A stretch of DNA of 64,000 nucleotides from Climacteris rufus (taxonomy: Eukaryota > Chordata > Aves > Passeriformes > Climacteridae), in assembly GCA_013398175.1 (NCBI GenBank), contig VZRZ01005994.1, positions 224,224 to 288,223 of the forward strand, read 5' to 3'. The notes beneath the pieces are model-generated. The model made no database searches. It saw only the letters and a list, made by a program, of their open reading frames with translations, and was not told the DNA's origin. A program made the translations under genes and the position numbers. This document shows, piece by piece, positions 48,201 to 61,000 of this stretch (its first letter is position 1; each line of letters opens with the position of its first letter).

Positions 48201-51200
48201 TGCATTGGAAAAGAAGGCCTTTTTAAAGGTTAGTCTTAGGTTATCTATCTATATGTATTTCATATCCTAAGTTAATATTTTAATGAATTTAAAATATTTT
48301 CTGAATCTTCATATTTGCCTCCCAAACACTGTAGGAGGACATCCCTGCAGAACTTGCTTTACAGCTGTCACTTGCTTTCTGCATTTCTTGGAGATAACTT
48401 GGTTCTTTTTATCACAGTGTAAGAGAACATTCAGAGAACAGGAACTTTTTTGTTATTTTTTAATTGTTCTTAAAATATACAGTTCCTCCTATGAAATAAA
48501 CCTTCCATGAACTGAATCTTGGGACACAGTTTATTGAAAAAAAAAAAGAACATTTAAATAATGCTTTTTTTCAAGATAGCAGTAAGGAGGCTTTGTTTAC
48601 CTGCTGTAGTAGCAATCTGAGTTTGGAAAAAAAAATTATGGTAAAAACCTCTTGAGAAAATGATCCTTTAACATTTACTGGATGTAAAGTGCAGGGTAAA
48701 TATAAAATGGGCATTCTTCATCAAAGATTACTTATTTCCTATATTCTTTTTATGCTCATGTAGTGTGAGGTCAGACACGTGGTGTTGGTAAATCCATAAC
48801 CAGCACCAATATTATGCACTGTGTGTGCATGAGAGGGTAAGGAACAAAAATTGAATCAGTTATAGGTTTTGCTAACACAATATTCAGGTGAGGAACCCTT
48901 CTATGCTTTACCAGTAAAGGGATTTCCATCCTCACAGTTGATATCAGTGATTTAATTACTCTGTAACTCCAGGCAAAGTCTGCCTGTGAGACCCACCCAA
49001 CAAGCCCAAAAGAATCTGTCTCCTTCCTGCTAGAAAAAGTTAGGAAAAAAGGGTCTCCAGACCCTCCCTGGGAAAGGTGGTTTGTGTGAGGACTGGGAGG
49101 ACAAGCAGGGGAAGCTGTTGGTTTAGTTTGTCTAAGATAAAGCTTTCTAAAGTGTTTAAATTTTCTCTCTTACTGTTTCTGTCCTTCACTTCTCTTGTGC
49201 AGAGTGAGATTAGTTAGACCCAGTTAGACACAGCATTTGAAAATGCTTCTGTGTATGTAAATCAGGGACAGGGGAGTTGTGGCTGCCCCATCCCTGGAAG
49301 TGTTCAAGGCCAGGTTGGACAGGGCTTGGAACTGAAAGATCTTTAAAGTTCCTTCCTACCTAAACCATTCTATGATTGTTTTCCAATTTTAAACCCCCTT
49401 TTTGTTTTTTTCCCTGAAGTGCTTTACTTCCCTCCCACTTGTTAACAGAAAACACTTGCTCAGAGTGTAAAAACAGGAAATGTGGCATTTGAGTTTTAGG
49501 GTAAAAATCAGTGTGTGCTGCTTTTATCTCCTGGAAGAAGTGAGTCTGCAGGGCATCCAAACACACTACAGCTTGTGATACTGTGATGTTCTTAAGAATG
49601 TATTGCCTGGAAAATTTACTCTTGTTAAAAAAATTTAAAATTAATATATTTAGAGCAAAACTTATTTTATATGTATCTGACATGGGAGAAATGTCACAAA
49701 TGCTATCGACTCAGCTGGCAAATACCTGACATTTATGAAGAAGCTGCAGCAATCAGGTTATGGAGACAAATACCTGTTGTTTTTGTGTGGCATAATCAAC
49801 ATAAGGGTGTTGTGAATTTTTCAGATCAGCAAAAATGAGCGATTTCTGCAGTGACTACTCAGTGGTCTCTGGTACCATCATGACCGTTTATCATGACCTG
49901 TCCTCTCCCTCAGCCTCAGAGACTGAATTCAGGTGAAACACTGCTCTGCAGGTAGCCAGTGGTAACACCTGCTAGAGATTAGTATTAAAACCATTAAGGA
50001 ATGAGCTGCATTTTTAACAAGCAGCTTCTGCATGTCCTCGTGGAGTTTCAGAAGCACCATCTCATTGCCAGCACTCCAACACCATCCCCACACTGCTTTA
50101 CTAACTCACTACCCTTGGCCTTTGCTTTGCACACTGCCACTCTTGGAAATAATTCCTCACTGCTTGCCAAAGCCTATTAAGCAACAACACAAGGCCAGAA
50201 AATAGGCAAATGGCTGTGAAATGGTAAAAGAAAGTAGAAAGCTGGCCTGCAGTAATAGAGAAGGAGATGCTCCTGGAATGCTGGGCTCAGTGAGAGCAGC
50301 CTTTGGTATTTGAGATAAGATGTAGGTCATGTAGCACTGTTCATCCCCCACGTTCCCACAGGGTTTTGCACTAAGACATGAGTGTGAATTAACAACATTC
50401 CCAAATGTTATTGCTAGAAAATGCCTCAAGAATGTTCTTAGAACAGAAGCACAAATTTACTGCTTCAAAAAGAAATTAATTCTTTCTTGCCTTGAAAAGG
50501 TATTTTTATATGTAGTTGTGCTTTTGCTGTAGGTTGCAGCAGCAGCTGTGGGGCTTTTTTGTGTAATTATGCAGCATAATAATAATTGATTAGGCTGCAT
50601 AATGTCTGTTTTCATTATCCCTGCTGCCATACTCCTGACCAGCTCTGTGCAGAACCAAGTTATTTTACCTGCTGCAGCAGGAGGATCCATAAACAGCCTT
50701 GTTCTGAGGCACAGGGTTTATAGATTTTACTTAAAGGTAACTTTTCTCCTAAGGAAATAAATTGGTCTTTTTCCATAGAAAGTTATAATTCCAATCAACA
50801 CTAAACTTTTAGTTTATATTACTACTCTTACAGCTTTAGCTGCAGTTTCTCTCCTTATCTCTCCAGTTCTGCGTATTGTATTAACATCCAAGTTGATTCT
50901 GGAAGTTTCCTCATATATCCTTAAAACACTCTCCTCGAGTCTTTTAATTTGCAACTAAAATCTGTATTCAAAATGGTTACAAAACCACAGCAGAGCCTTT
51001 TTTTTCAAGCATTGTTCTTGAGTGTCTTATGCCCTGAAGTCTTCTATGCATTCCTAATTTCACTGTCATTTCATTTCTTTAGTTTTTTGAAAACAGGCAT
51101 GGCTGCCCTGGGAAAGCTGACAGATTTTTAGATCCAATAAGGAAAGGAAGCAGTTAGAAAAAAGCTGATTCTCCTTATGGCTTTTGTTTGCTTAATTATC

Positions 51201-54200
51201 ATTTCTCCATTTTCTCTGTTTGCACTAACCACTAAAATGTCATAAAGACATCTGGAAATTAAATCCTAATTCATTGGGAACTGTCTTCTTCCGGAGTGAA
51301 ATGATAGTTCTCTAACACAGTGAATTCTTCTGCTCTTTGTCTTGTAGTTTCTCCATTTTTTCTCCTTGTGGGGGTGTGCAGCCTGCATTTGAGCTTTGTT
51401 TTATTGTTTTATGTTGTTCCCTGGGCAACTCCAATTCTGAATTTTTACCTCCCAGTGTTCCTTTTTCCTCACCATCTCTCTTGATTGGTGCAGCCTGGTA
51501 ACATTCATGAAAAATACAGGTTGTAATTCAGATCAAGTTGGCAAAAAATGTTCCAGCACATGGACTAGATGTTCTTTATAGAGTCTGTATTGCACACCTC
51601 TTTCTCAGATCAGTGACTAACTCCAACAAAGCCATGAAACCATTTATTCCTCTCAGAGCACCTTCCAACAGCCTTTTCAGTTATAAAATTGTATTTGGGG
51701 CTTTTCTCTTTTGTATCTTGGGTCCCCCACTCCCACTGCACTGCACAGCATCCCTCTCCCTCCCTTCCCCTCAGTGTGCAGCTTGACTTGTGTTCACCAT
51801 CTCCTGGCATGGACTCTCCCAGGTTATGAAATGTAAAGTATTTGGGGTGAATTTCTCTCAGCTAAGGGTCAAATTGAGGTGTTTAGGGAATCCCAGAGCA
51901 GCAGAGCTCTGCTGCCTTCACTCTTTACCCTTCTTGCTGTTGGCTGTTCCCATTTGTTAGCTGTTGTTACAGGTTATTGCTGAATTGCACGGTTCTTCTG
52001 CACTCATTTCTGGATTACAGATTGACTCCAGGAAAAAAAATAAAGAAAAGAGAAGCAATCTTCTACATTGTTTCTTCTCCCTCAGGCTCTGGAGAAATTT
52101 TACTCCACACAGGCTCCTTTTCCCTGCCTCATACACTGCTGTGACCTCCCTCAGCTCTGAGTTTTGCCCTGCTGAGCTTTCTGCATTTCCTTTGTCCATT
52201 TTTATTCTCAAATAGTGCCCAGTTTTATTCACCATTTTCCAGTCTAACTTCTATATCTCGAGAAGTTCTTCTTGCAGAAACAAACATCACCTTCATTGAA
52301 AACATCACCCAATGTATCATGTGATTTTTACCTTGTGGGGTGTTTTGTTTTAAAATTCCCTTTGTGTTCTCATGGCAGCTGTGTATGTCCTGCTCTTAGT
52401 GTAGCAAGAGGCAGCAGTGCCCATTGAACAGGTCTGGGTTTACTTCATTAGTAATAAATTGCAACTAAAATTCTGACATTCCTTCACCTCTAAGAGTCTT
52501 TTAGGTGCAGTGTCTCTTACAAAACAAGCATTCCAGGAAGGTGGGATGGGGGCAGAAAAGATTCCATACTCACTGTGTGTGGTTTGTTTTCAACAGAGAT
52601 TTCCTTGGATGAGTGCTCCCATTCAAGTTGGATTAGTTGGAATCTGGTAAGTGGCTTCTTTGGGTTGGGTCTGCTAACCTAAGAGATACTCATAAGGTTT
52701 TTTGGGAAATGCAATATATGCATTTTTTTTAAGAAAAAAACAGTTGAGAGAGTCAATGAGGCCACAGCAGTAATTTCCATTTCTGGAACTGATAATGTCA
52801 TGTTAAAAACAAAAAAGTCGTTAGCAAGGAAGATGCTGCCAAGAAAAGCAGAGGGAGGGAGAAAGGGAGTGGCAAAGAAAGGCATGTGGCAGCTTGACTA
52901 GGAAAGATGCTTTGGCTGCTACCTCTGGAACAGTCAGTGGAATCTCAGCCTGGAGGTTGATGAGTTCTTGAAACATTTGGTTAATAAAGTTTAATTTGCT
53001 GTGTTCTGGCATTTTCTGTCCTGCACACTAATGTAAAACACTGTAAGGACATCAGATGGTAATTCTGGACACATTGGAAGCACAGCATTGATACATTTAG
53101 TGCTATGTGGTAGCTAAATTATTTCATAAGGTAGAATGCAGTGAGAAATTAATGTTATATAGCACTGTGTGGAACTTTTCCTCACTGTGTACAAAAAGAA
53201 AAAAAAAATGCTTTTTACCTAAATCATGTATAAGGTTTTTGAATTCCCTTTTAGCACCCTAAATTTTGTAAACCCATTTTTGTCTCCTCTAGTCTCGTGT
53301 TTGCAACTCCCCTGTGTTGTGCACTGTTTCCTCAGAAGAGGTGGGTACTGCTGTTAATTATTCTCACTTTAATGTTACTCCAGATCCATTCATGGTACTG
53401 CACACAGACAAACAAGTGTCATTGCCTGCTCAAGCACAGCTTTAATTCCCATATAACAAAGGTGATAAACAAGAGAATATACAGAAAAGTAATAACTGTG
53501 TTACTCATCAGTAATATATAATAGTTGTTTACAAACCCCAGCAGCTCAAGATGAGTTCTATACAATATATTCCTGTCCAGTAAGGTTATGCATGTGTTAA
53601 ATACAGTCAGAGCCCATTTTATTTTCAGCTGGAAACTCTTCCAGTTATAGAGAACAGCATTGGACTGTCTGTGCTTATTTGATTAATATTTCTCCAGACT
53701 TTTTCACCAATACAGAAATAGCTCAGTACTGAAGGCTGTCTTAGAAACAATATTAATTATAGCTGAAATCATTATGAAACCTGACTGAGTTACTTAACAA
53801 AAAACTTAGCTGAGTTTGGTATGTAGTATGAACAGGGCCTAAAATTCAGCTGTCCCTCTCATATTAATAGTGGTTGTCTAAACTCAGCAAGCTGCCAGAT
53901 GTAGCTTAAACAATCCAAGCTTGAGCTGAGTCCATTAAAATACTGAACAACTAAAGCAGCCTTTGACTTCCAGAAAACAATACCCAAATCCCACTGTTGT
54001 TTGAGTACAACAAAGCTGTCTGACACCATCTGTCTCCCTGCTTGGCCTAGGACACAGAACTGTGGTAAACAAGTGTCACTAGGCTACCTGGAGATGACTT
54101 GACAAAGCAGCCTAGCACACATGGTCCAGTTCTTGATTTCAGCCAGGGCTCTCCAGTTCAGAGGAAGATTAGACCTTGAACTGTGCTCAGGAAATTGCAG

Positions 54201-54722
54201 CTGTTCAAAGGACCTGGCAGCTTAATTCACTTTTCTGTGACCTGGCTCTCATAAAAATAAACCTTTTATCCAGCTGAGTAAAATCAGGTAGTTAAGTGAA
54301 ATAGGCAAATACATTATATTTAATAAAAACAGCTTTAGAAAGGTGAGTTTGAGTTTCTACTGCCTTCCAAGGATGGAGCAAAGAAGTGGATTTTTACCCT
54401 CATGGTAGTTGTAACAGCATTTCCTGACTCCATAAACTTATCTGACTGCCCTTGGAGTAGGGATTGATTGGCCCCTGCTCTGTGAGCCTGCTTCCTCTAT
54501 AAAATGTTTTCCAAAATCTAAAAACTCTTTTCACAATGAAGGAAGTTTAACCAGATGCATCATCCATCTTATTTTACATTCAAGTGCTTGTTTTATGTAA
54601 CCACTTTGCTGTTTCTTTTGCTCAGTTCCATGTCAGTATCACGCCTGGAGCCAGAACTGCAAGCCAAGATCCAAGAGAACAGCCCGGGCCTAGAACGTGT
54701 ATACTTTAATAAAGGATTATAA
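42260..54722 (+). CDS. SFXN1: Sideroflexin-1, complete, ten coding exons
   Basis: SFXN1 is a multi-pass mitochondrial inner-membrane carrier that imports serine for one-carbon metabolism. Exons: 42260-42423, 43113-43283, 44240-44338, 45612-45687, 46227-46312, 47553-47680, 48179-48228, 52597-52646, 53293-53340, 54626-54722 (with stop). The sum is 969 bases, 322 residues, the usual family length. All introns are GT-AG and phases match. Landmarks: KEPRWDQSTF near residue 12, the family signature AFHPDTGE (78-85), NMTITGCMMTFY near 100, a hydrophobic run from about 147 to 168, NCINIPLMRQ (189-198), and a last membrane segment near 266-287. The ATG gives the same N-terminus as vertebrate orthologues; an in-frame ATG six codons upstream crosses the splice acceptor at 42248. 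At least one non-coding exon must lie upstream. No damage is seen. Confidence 0.98.
42884..43064. repeat. 90-bp exact duplication around a single N
   Basis: The 90 bases at 42884-42973 recur identically at 42975-43064, separated by one N at 42974. Both lie in the SFXN1 intron before the 43113 exon. Perfect identity and the lone N point to two contig ends that overlap but were not merged. The exons are unaffected. Confidence 0.96.
44828..45045 (+). mobile_element. CR1 LINE 3' end in an SFXN1 intron
   Basis: Landmarks read tttccctgtgagggtggg, gaggccctggcacaggg, cccagagaagctg, gccccatccctggaag, aggccaggctggacaggg, gatgagctttaagg and attccatgagtctatga. It is a plus-strand CR1 end of about 220 bp. 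Confidence 0.93.
49271..49378 (+). mobile_element. CR1 LINE 3' end in an SFXN1 intron
   Basis: About 108 bp run ggggagttgtggctgcccc, atccctggaagtgttcaagg, ccaggttggacagggcttgg, aaagatctttaaagttcc and ccattctatgattg. It lies on the plus strand in the largest SFXN1 coding-region intron (48229-52596); the rest of that intron shows no exon or repeat I can identify. Confidence 0.92.
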
Positions 54723-54854
54723 TTCAAGGAAGGCAAAATATCTCTCAAGGAGAAACTTGTGGACTTATTTTTGAATTGTGTGCCAACATAGCTGAAGACA
54801 AGAACTTAGCTTTATCTTGTCCTTCTGTGAAACAAGCTTGATCATCTGCATTGT

Positions 54855-54938
54855 TTTATAGTTGAAGACTTTCCTCGGTGTAGTGTTTAAATTACAAAAG
54901 GTCACTTTGTCCACTTTGGTATTGATTGAAAGTTTATA
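54855..54938 (-). terminator. KIF20A: KIF20A candidate poly(A) signals
   Basis: On the KIF20A strand the first poly(A)-like hexamers past the stop are the variant TATAAA at 54933-54938 and 54855-54860. ATTAAA occurs at 54705-54710. There is no AATAAA before about 54600. Any of these places the KIF20A 3' end inside the SFXN1 3' UTR. Confidence 0.35.
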
Positions 54939-54987
54939 CAAACACATCCAGCCACGTTTACAGAAGCTCTCAAGCAGCTACAACAAC

Positions 54988-54993
54988 AATAAA
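54988..54993 (+). terminator. SFXN1: SFXN1 candidate poly(A) signal
   Basis: A canonical AATAAA lies 265 bases past the SFXN1 stop. Cleavage would fall near 55005-55020, about 60 bases short of the KIF20A stop codon on the other strand. Another AATAAA at 54708-54713 lies inside the last coding codons and is unlikely to be used. Confidence 0.6.
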
Positions 54994-55077
54994 CAAGCGC
55001 ACAACGAAACCCAGGTTATGAGATTGGATTTGCCACCTGTTCCAGTAACAGCAAGGCAGGGACCTCCTTTTGCAAAG

Positions 55078-58000
55078 TCATAGAGCAACTGACCGCAGTT
55101 GCCACCCTCTGGCAGCCACGGGCCGGGTGGCTGAGCGTGTCAGGAGGTTGTGCAGGAAGGGTTTCTTGCCGGGAGGCTGGCTGGGCTGCACGTTCTCCCT
55201 GTTGGCACAGAAGCGTTTCTTGAGGGTGGCGGCGGGCGGGGCCTGCAGCCGGTGCACCGTGTGGTACTGCTCGGCAATGCAGGCCGCCTTCTTCCGCAGG
55301 TCCAGCTTCACCAGCATCATGTTGTTCTGCAGCTCTGCCAGGGTCTGGTCCTGAGCAAGGCAAGGCAGTAGAGATGTATTTATATAAAAAATATAAAGCT
55401 GTCCCATCATAGCTTCCCTCGCGGGAAGGGATTTTAAAGATCGTCTTGTAAAAGCTGTCCTGGTCCACAGCAAAGAACTCGATCTGGTTACTGGATCCAA
55501 GGTCCATCCAACCTGGCCTTCCAAGGATGGAGCAGCCACAGTTTCTCTAGGCAACGTTTTCAGTGCTTCAGCACCCTCACAGTAAAGATTTTTTTCCCAA
55601 TATCTAATCTAAACCTCAGTTTGAAGCTATTCCCCCTTGTCTTGTCATTCTGTGGTCTTATAAAAAGTCCCTCTCCAGCTTTCTTGTAGGTTTCCATCAG
55701 GTACTATGACAAGTTGTCTTAACTCCCTGGTTACTGTGAACCGAGGAGGATAAATGGCCTTTTGCCAAAATTCACTAACTGTTCTGCTAAACAAGACCAT
55801 GCATAAAAGCTTCTACTGTCAACAGTGTAGCAGTTCAGTAATAAATAGGAACAATAAGGCTGGGACACAGCTGACTCCATCCTGCTGCAAATATGCTGCC
55901 ATAGCAACTGTGATCAAGTGCTTAAGGAAATGAGAACCTGAATTCTACTTGAAGTGCAGGCTGCCAGTTAACTGAACAGAAACAATTTGGGTTTCCTTTC
56001 GAGAGGTAAATACGCAACTGACTCACCCATTGAAAAAAATCATCCACAGGGCTCCCTTCATGTAATAGACAATATGTTCTAGCAAATAAGTCATTTTTAT
56101 TTGCAGCAGCAAGTGCTTGGGTTACTCTAATGATGGCAAAGCACAAACTAAACCACCCCCCATGCAACCCAGAGCCCAGCAGACACAGTACCTGTCTGGC
56201 CAGGATGTCATCACACGTGCACAGGGCCTCTCGCAGCTTCCCTGCCCCTGTGCTGTGGCAGCACGCCCGCTCTGCAGACTGCAGGGACTCCCCAATCTTT
56301 TGTAACTCTGAACGCAGCAATCTCACGTTCTAGAAAAGAGAGATTCGAGGCCCCAGTTGGTTTTGGCACTGCTCTGCAAACAAAGGCACTCTCAAGGTAA
56401 TTCAGACATGCAGCACTGAGGGAGGATCCCATCTGAGTGAGATGCACTGGGATCACAGATACCACAACCTTCTACAACTCAAGTAAGTTCAACAAACCCA
56501 TCTCAACTTCAACCATTTGTTTAAAAACCTGGAAACAGCAGCCCCAAACATTGTTCAAACTGGCAACCACATTGCCCTGCAAATGTTCTTTTCTGTAACA
56601 CAGAACTGAAGTTACCTTCTGTCCATCCTCCAGCTTCCTGTCTACATCCATAGTAATGGGTTTGGCAGAGGGAGGTGGCTCCACTAATTTCTGGTACTTG
56701 CGCAGTTCTAGGAACAGACAAAAAGGAGTGAGCACCAGGACATTCATCAGCTTTCAGTATTCCTCAGTTTCAGGACTTCTCTTGAGACAAGCTGGGAAGA
56801 GCTTTTGAGTTTGTGTAGAGGCACAAGCATTCCAGGCTTCTCCCATTCAGTTAGAGAAGGACTTAAGAATCTGAACAGAAAGACTACCCTGCCCTAACAT
56901 CCATTTTCATGTGAAAATGAAGTGAAACTGTCCATCCAGCACGTCATTCCCATTATCTACAACTCAAGTAGTGTTTTCAGGGTGTCTGAATCCAGAGTAC
57001 CCTGAGGAACCCTCCAACCCTGTACAAGGATCTCTCAGGCAGAGCTCAGAGCCAGCGCAGCGTCGCTGCCGTACCTGCGGTCGCGGTGCTGAGCTCCTTC
57101 TGGCACTGCTCCAGCCTGGCCTTGGCGTCTGCCAGCTCCTGCTGCAGAGCACACGAGCTGGCCACTCGCTTGGACCGGCGTAAGCCTTGCTCAGACTCCT
57201 TCTGCTTGCTATCCAGGCTCTCCAGTCTCTCCAGTTTTTGTTTGGTCTCCTGCAGAGCAGCTCGGAGCTCCAAAATCTCCTCATCACGCTCCTTAGAAAG
57301 GAAGTTGGTTCAGATATTCAACGAGATTTTCTTACCACAACTTTTCCAAAATTTTTTATGTCTTTCTTCCTGGAGAATTTCTCAATCCCAGACTCTACAG
57401 ATTGGACCCAGCCTTTAAGGTCCTTTAAGTGAAACCCACTTCCTGGGAGCCTAAACCACTTTTTTACAGCCTCAAAAGGGATTTTTTTGAGAGTTGGCAT
57501 CTTCAGAGGGGTCTGCAACAACTCCCAGAGGTCACTCAAATGCCATAGCATGAAAAATACAGACAGGGCCATACCCATCATCACAACTAAGAGCAAGAAG
57601 AGAAACTCACACAATTTGTGTGAATCTGAAGAGCCCAAATCAAGACACTAGTGAAGAGTAAGGGGTGAGAGAATCACCTTGAACAAATAGAGGAGTCAGG
57701 ATGGTTGTACATTAGCTTCCTGCCTGAGTGTTCAAAATTAGGAAGCCTAGTGGGCTACATAAAGGAGACAAGAAGCAAAAACTGCTTTTTGATCAAGTGA
57801 TCAAATAACATCACAAAAAATACCACAAAAAGCAAAATCTTTCAGTTTACATAAACATCTTCCAAGAGTCAAGTACCCCGAGTCCCCTTCTAACTCAGTG
57901 CCACTTTCCTAAAGTCATTTCTTTGCCCTGAACAAACCTGGATCTTCTCCTGGTAATGGTCAGTCAATAACTCCTTCAGGATAGTCATTTTACCCTCATA

Positions 58001-61000
58001 CAGTTCCTCCATCTGCTCCCTCTGAGCATCCACGTGTTGGCTACAAAGAAAACAACCAATTCCACGTCAGGATCTGGCAGTTCTTGGTGCTACAGCTCAC
58101 CCTGAGCAGAGGGAGAGAGATCAGCACAGGCTGTACCTCCACCACTGCTCCTTCTGTTGCATGTGCTCCAGCATCTCATTGCAGATCTCCTCCCGCAGGT
58201 GCATCTCGAGCTGCAGCTTCTTCTGCCGCTCCTGCAGCAGCAGCTCCCGTGCAGCTTCCACCACACGCAGCAAGTCCTGCAAAAAGGACACAGCTCCACT
58301 GCCCACACTGCACAACAGAGTTAAGAGCTGGAGTAAACAAAGTGATCCTGTGTCTGCAGGCTGCAGTCATCTAGATTTAAGATTCACTTGGAAAGAAAAG
58401 TTGTCAGGGTTTGCTACCTTGACACATGACAGCTGAAGTCTCCATAGGGATATGACTTCATCTTCATCTTTGAGCTATCCCAGCTGCCTGCTTGAAGTTT
58501 GATTATTTTGCCTCAATTTAGCCTCCTGTTCTGCATGGTTTTTTATCTCTAAATTTCCCTTGCAGAGAAGAAATTACAGGTCTGCACTTGCACTCTTACT
58601 GTCACTGTTCCACAGATGACAAAGTGTTCCCAAATTAAGTGTGTGAGTCAGATTTAGACCAACTATGGAATGTTTTTGTCATAGATTCCAAATTTCCTGG
58701 GTCCTATATCCTTCTGAGATTCTCTGTCATCTCTCTTGGCATAGTGCTAAGCTCCAATCCCAGTTCCCAGGCCAAAGCTAACAGTCATGTTCTTGACCTT
58801 CCATCCATAAAGGCTGTAAAACAAATCACAACCCACCTTCTTCTCATACATGGAGACATCTGCCTCATCCTCACTCTCTTCTTCTGATTCCACATCTTCC
58901 TTTGCCTCTGCCTCTGGACCCTGGCTGGTTCGCCTGTTGTGCTCTTTGATGATGGATTGTAAGGATGGAAGTCCCAGCTTTGTGGGAGGTGCCTGAACAA
59001 GCTGAAGGGAAAAAGACCATCATTAGTAAGTCTGCAAAGCCTGCAAATTGTGTAGTCTTTAAACACAGCCCCTCTCTGCAACCTGTCAACCCTTTAGCAG
59101 AATTTAGAAGTTCTCTGAAGGTAACAATCACTGGAGAAGCATAGGGAAGCCTTGCAAGCGTGCCCCCCTCTCCCTGTGGTGGGAAGGGCCCATTCCCACA
59201 GAAGCAGGACATCCCCTGACCATGCCACGATCCTGCTGTGTGCCACTCACCTGGCTGGCAATGGCTGAGAACTTGGCTACATACAGAGTCTCATCATAGG
59301 TGGAGGCACACTGGTTGATGTTGACAATCATGCAGGAGCGCCCGCGCCCGGTGAAGAAGCCCTGGAAGACGCGGGTCAGTTTGCTGTCCCGGAACGGCAC
59401 CACCGTCTGCTTCGTCCTGTGGGAGAGACAGCAGTGAGCTGGGAAGGCCCAGCAGCCCCCACACCCTCCCTCTGGAGCTGGGGGTGCTCACCTGGCCTGC
59501 TGGTTCTGGCGGAGGGCGGCGATGCAGCGGCCCAGGGTGTGCAGGGAGGTGTTGATGTTGTTGGCTTCTTTCATTCGGTCCCCGCTCTTCTGGTCCTTGC
59601 AGCGCTCGGAGCCCGCCAGGTCACACAGGGACAACCTGAAGGAAACACAAGTGATGCTCAATGACCTACTGGGTTTGCCCTGCCATATCCACATTGACAG
59701 TTCAGGCACCCTGCAATCACCTTCCCATTTCCCCATAAGGGCACAGAACTCTCCTTTGGGGCGCCTGGCTATTGCTGAATAGAAGGGCCTGCCCCAAGTG
59801 TAGGTGTTACACAAGGCAACAGCAAAATGAGCTTTGCAGTGTCAAGTTCAAAGATCCTTTGCCAGTCCTCAGAACAGCCACTTTCCAGGTAACTACATCC
59901 CAGAAACAGGCATCAGCAGCACTCAAATGAGCCCTGCTGCAAGGGTAAGGTTGCTCACATTTACCTTCACTCAAAATGTCTGCGAACTACCTCAAGTTGT
60001 ACTTTGCAGTACTACTCAAACTCCTGTCAGTTCCGAGACTTAACATTGGAAGCATTTACTCCTTCCAAGCACTTTCAACACCACCTTCCTCAAGATACTT
60101 CCCATACCCCAGGCCCTCAACAGAAGAGTCAGGGAAGTTGAGACCATGCCCAAATCCTAAAAAACATGAAACTTACTCGCTGATTTTTGGAACAACTTCA
60201 CTGCCACCTCTTTGCAAGTGCAGAATCCGAATGGAGAACACACTATGACTGTAAAGAAATGTGCAAATATTTTTAAAAAAAGGAAATGCAAACTTTAAAA
60301 GCCCCTCAGAATTGTATTTCTGCCTAAACAACAACCCCGTCCCCCCTTCAGACCTGCGACTGGAGTTCTGGTTCATGTGGGTGCTCGCAAAACTCTGGTT
60401 TTTCCGACCCAGTTTGAGGAGCTTCCAGGCCTCATCAGCATCCCGGACATTGATCCAGTTCAGATCTGGAAAGCAAGCATGCATTGGGCACAGCAGGTAG
60501 GAGACTGGGTAGAAAACTTATCTCAGCCCCAACTTCACCACTGCATTTCCTTGACATCAACAAACTTGACATTCCCATAACCCAGACATCAGAGGTCTCT
60601 GTGGGGCTCTCCAGCACATCACTGCTAAGCCAGCCACCCACCCACTCAGTCCTAAATTCTTCCTAGCAGGCCAATACACATCTCTCCAGGTAAATCTACC
60701 TTTCACATAGGGGTTGCCAGTCTGGTCCTCGCAGAGCCGCAGGGTTTGCCGCTTGCCTTTCTGCCCAGCTAGAGCTGGTTCTAACAAGTCATAGATTAAC
60801 TCATTGTAAATCTCAAAGAAGGACACCCAGATGGAGAACTGCACATCTCCTGTGCTGGTGAGTGAAATGCGATCCAAGTCAGCCCAGCAAGGGCCCAGGT
60901 CTGGGGAAAAGAAAAAAAAAAAGAAGGAAAACAAATTACAACTGCAGCTTTTCATGGGTCCAACTGGAATGGTCAAGCTCTAGATACTTTCTTCAGCAGG

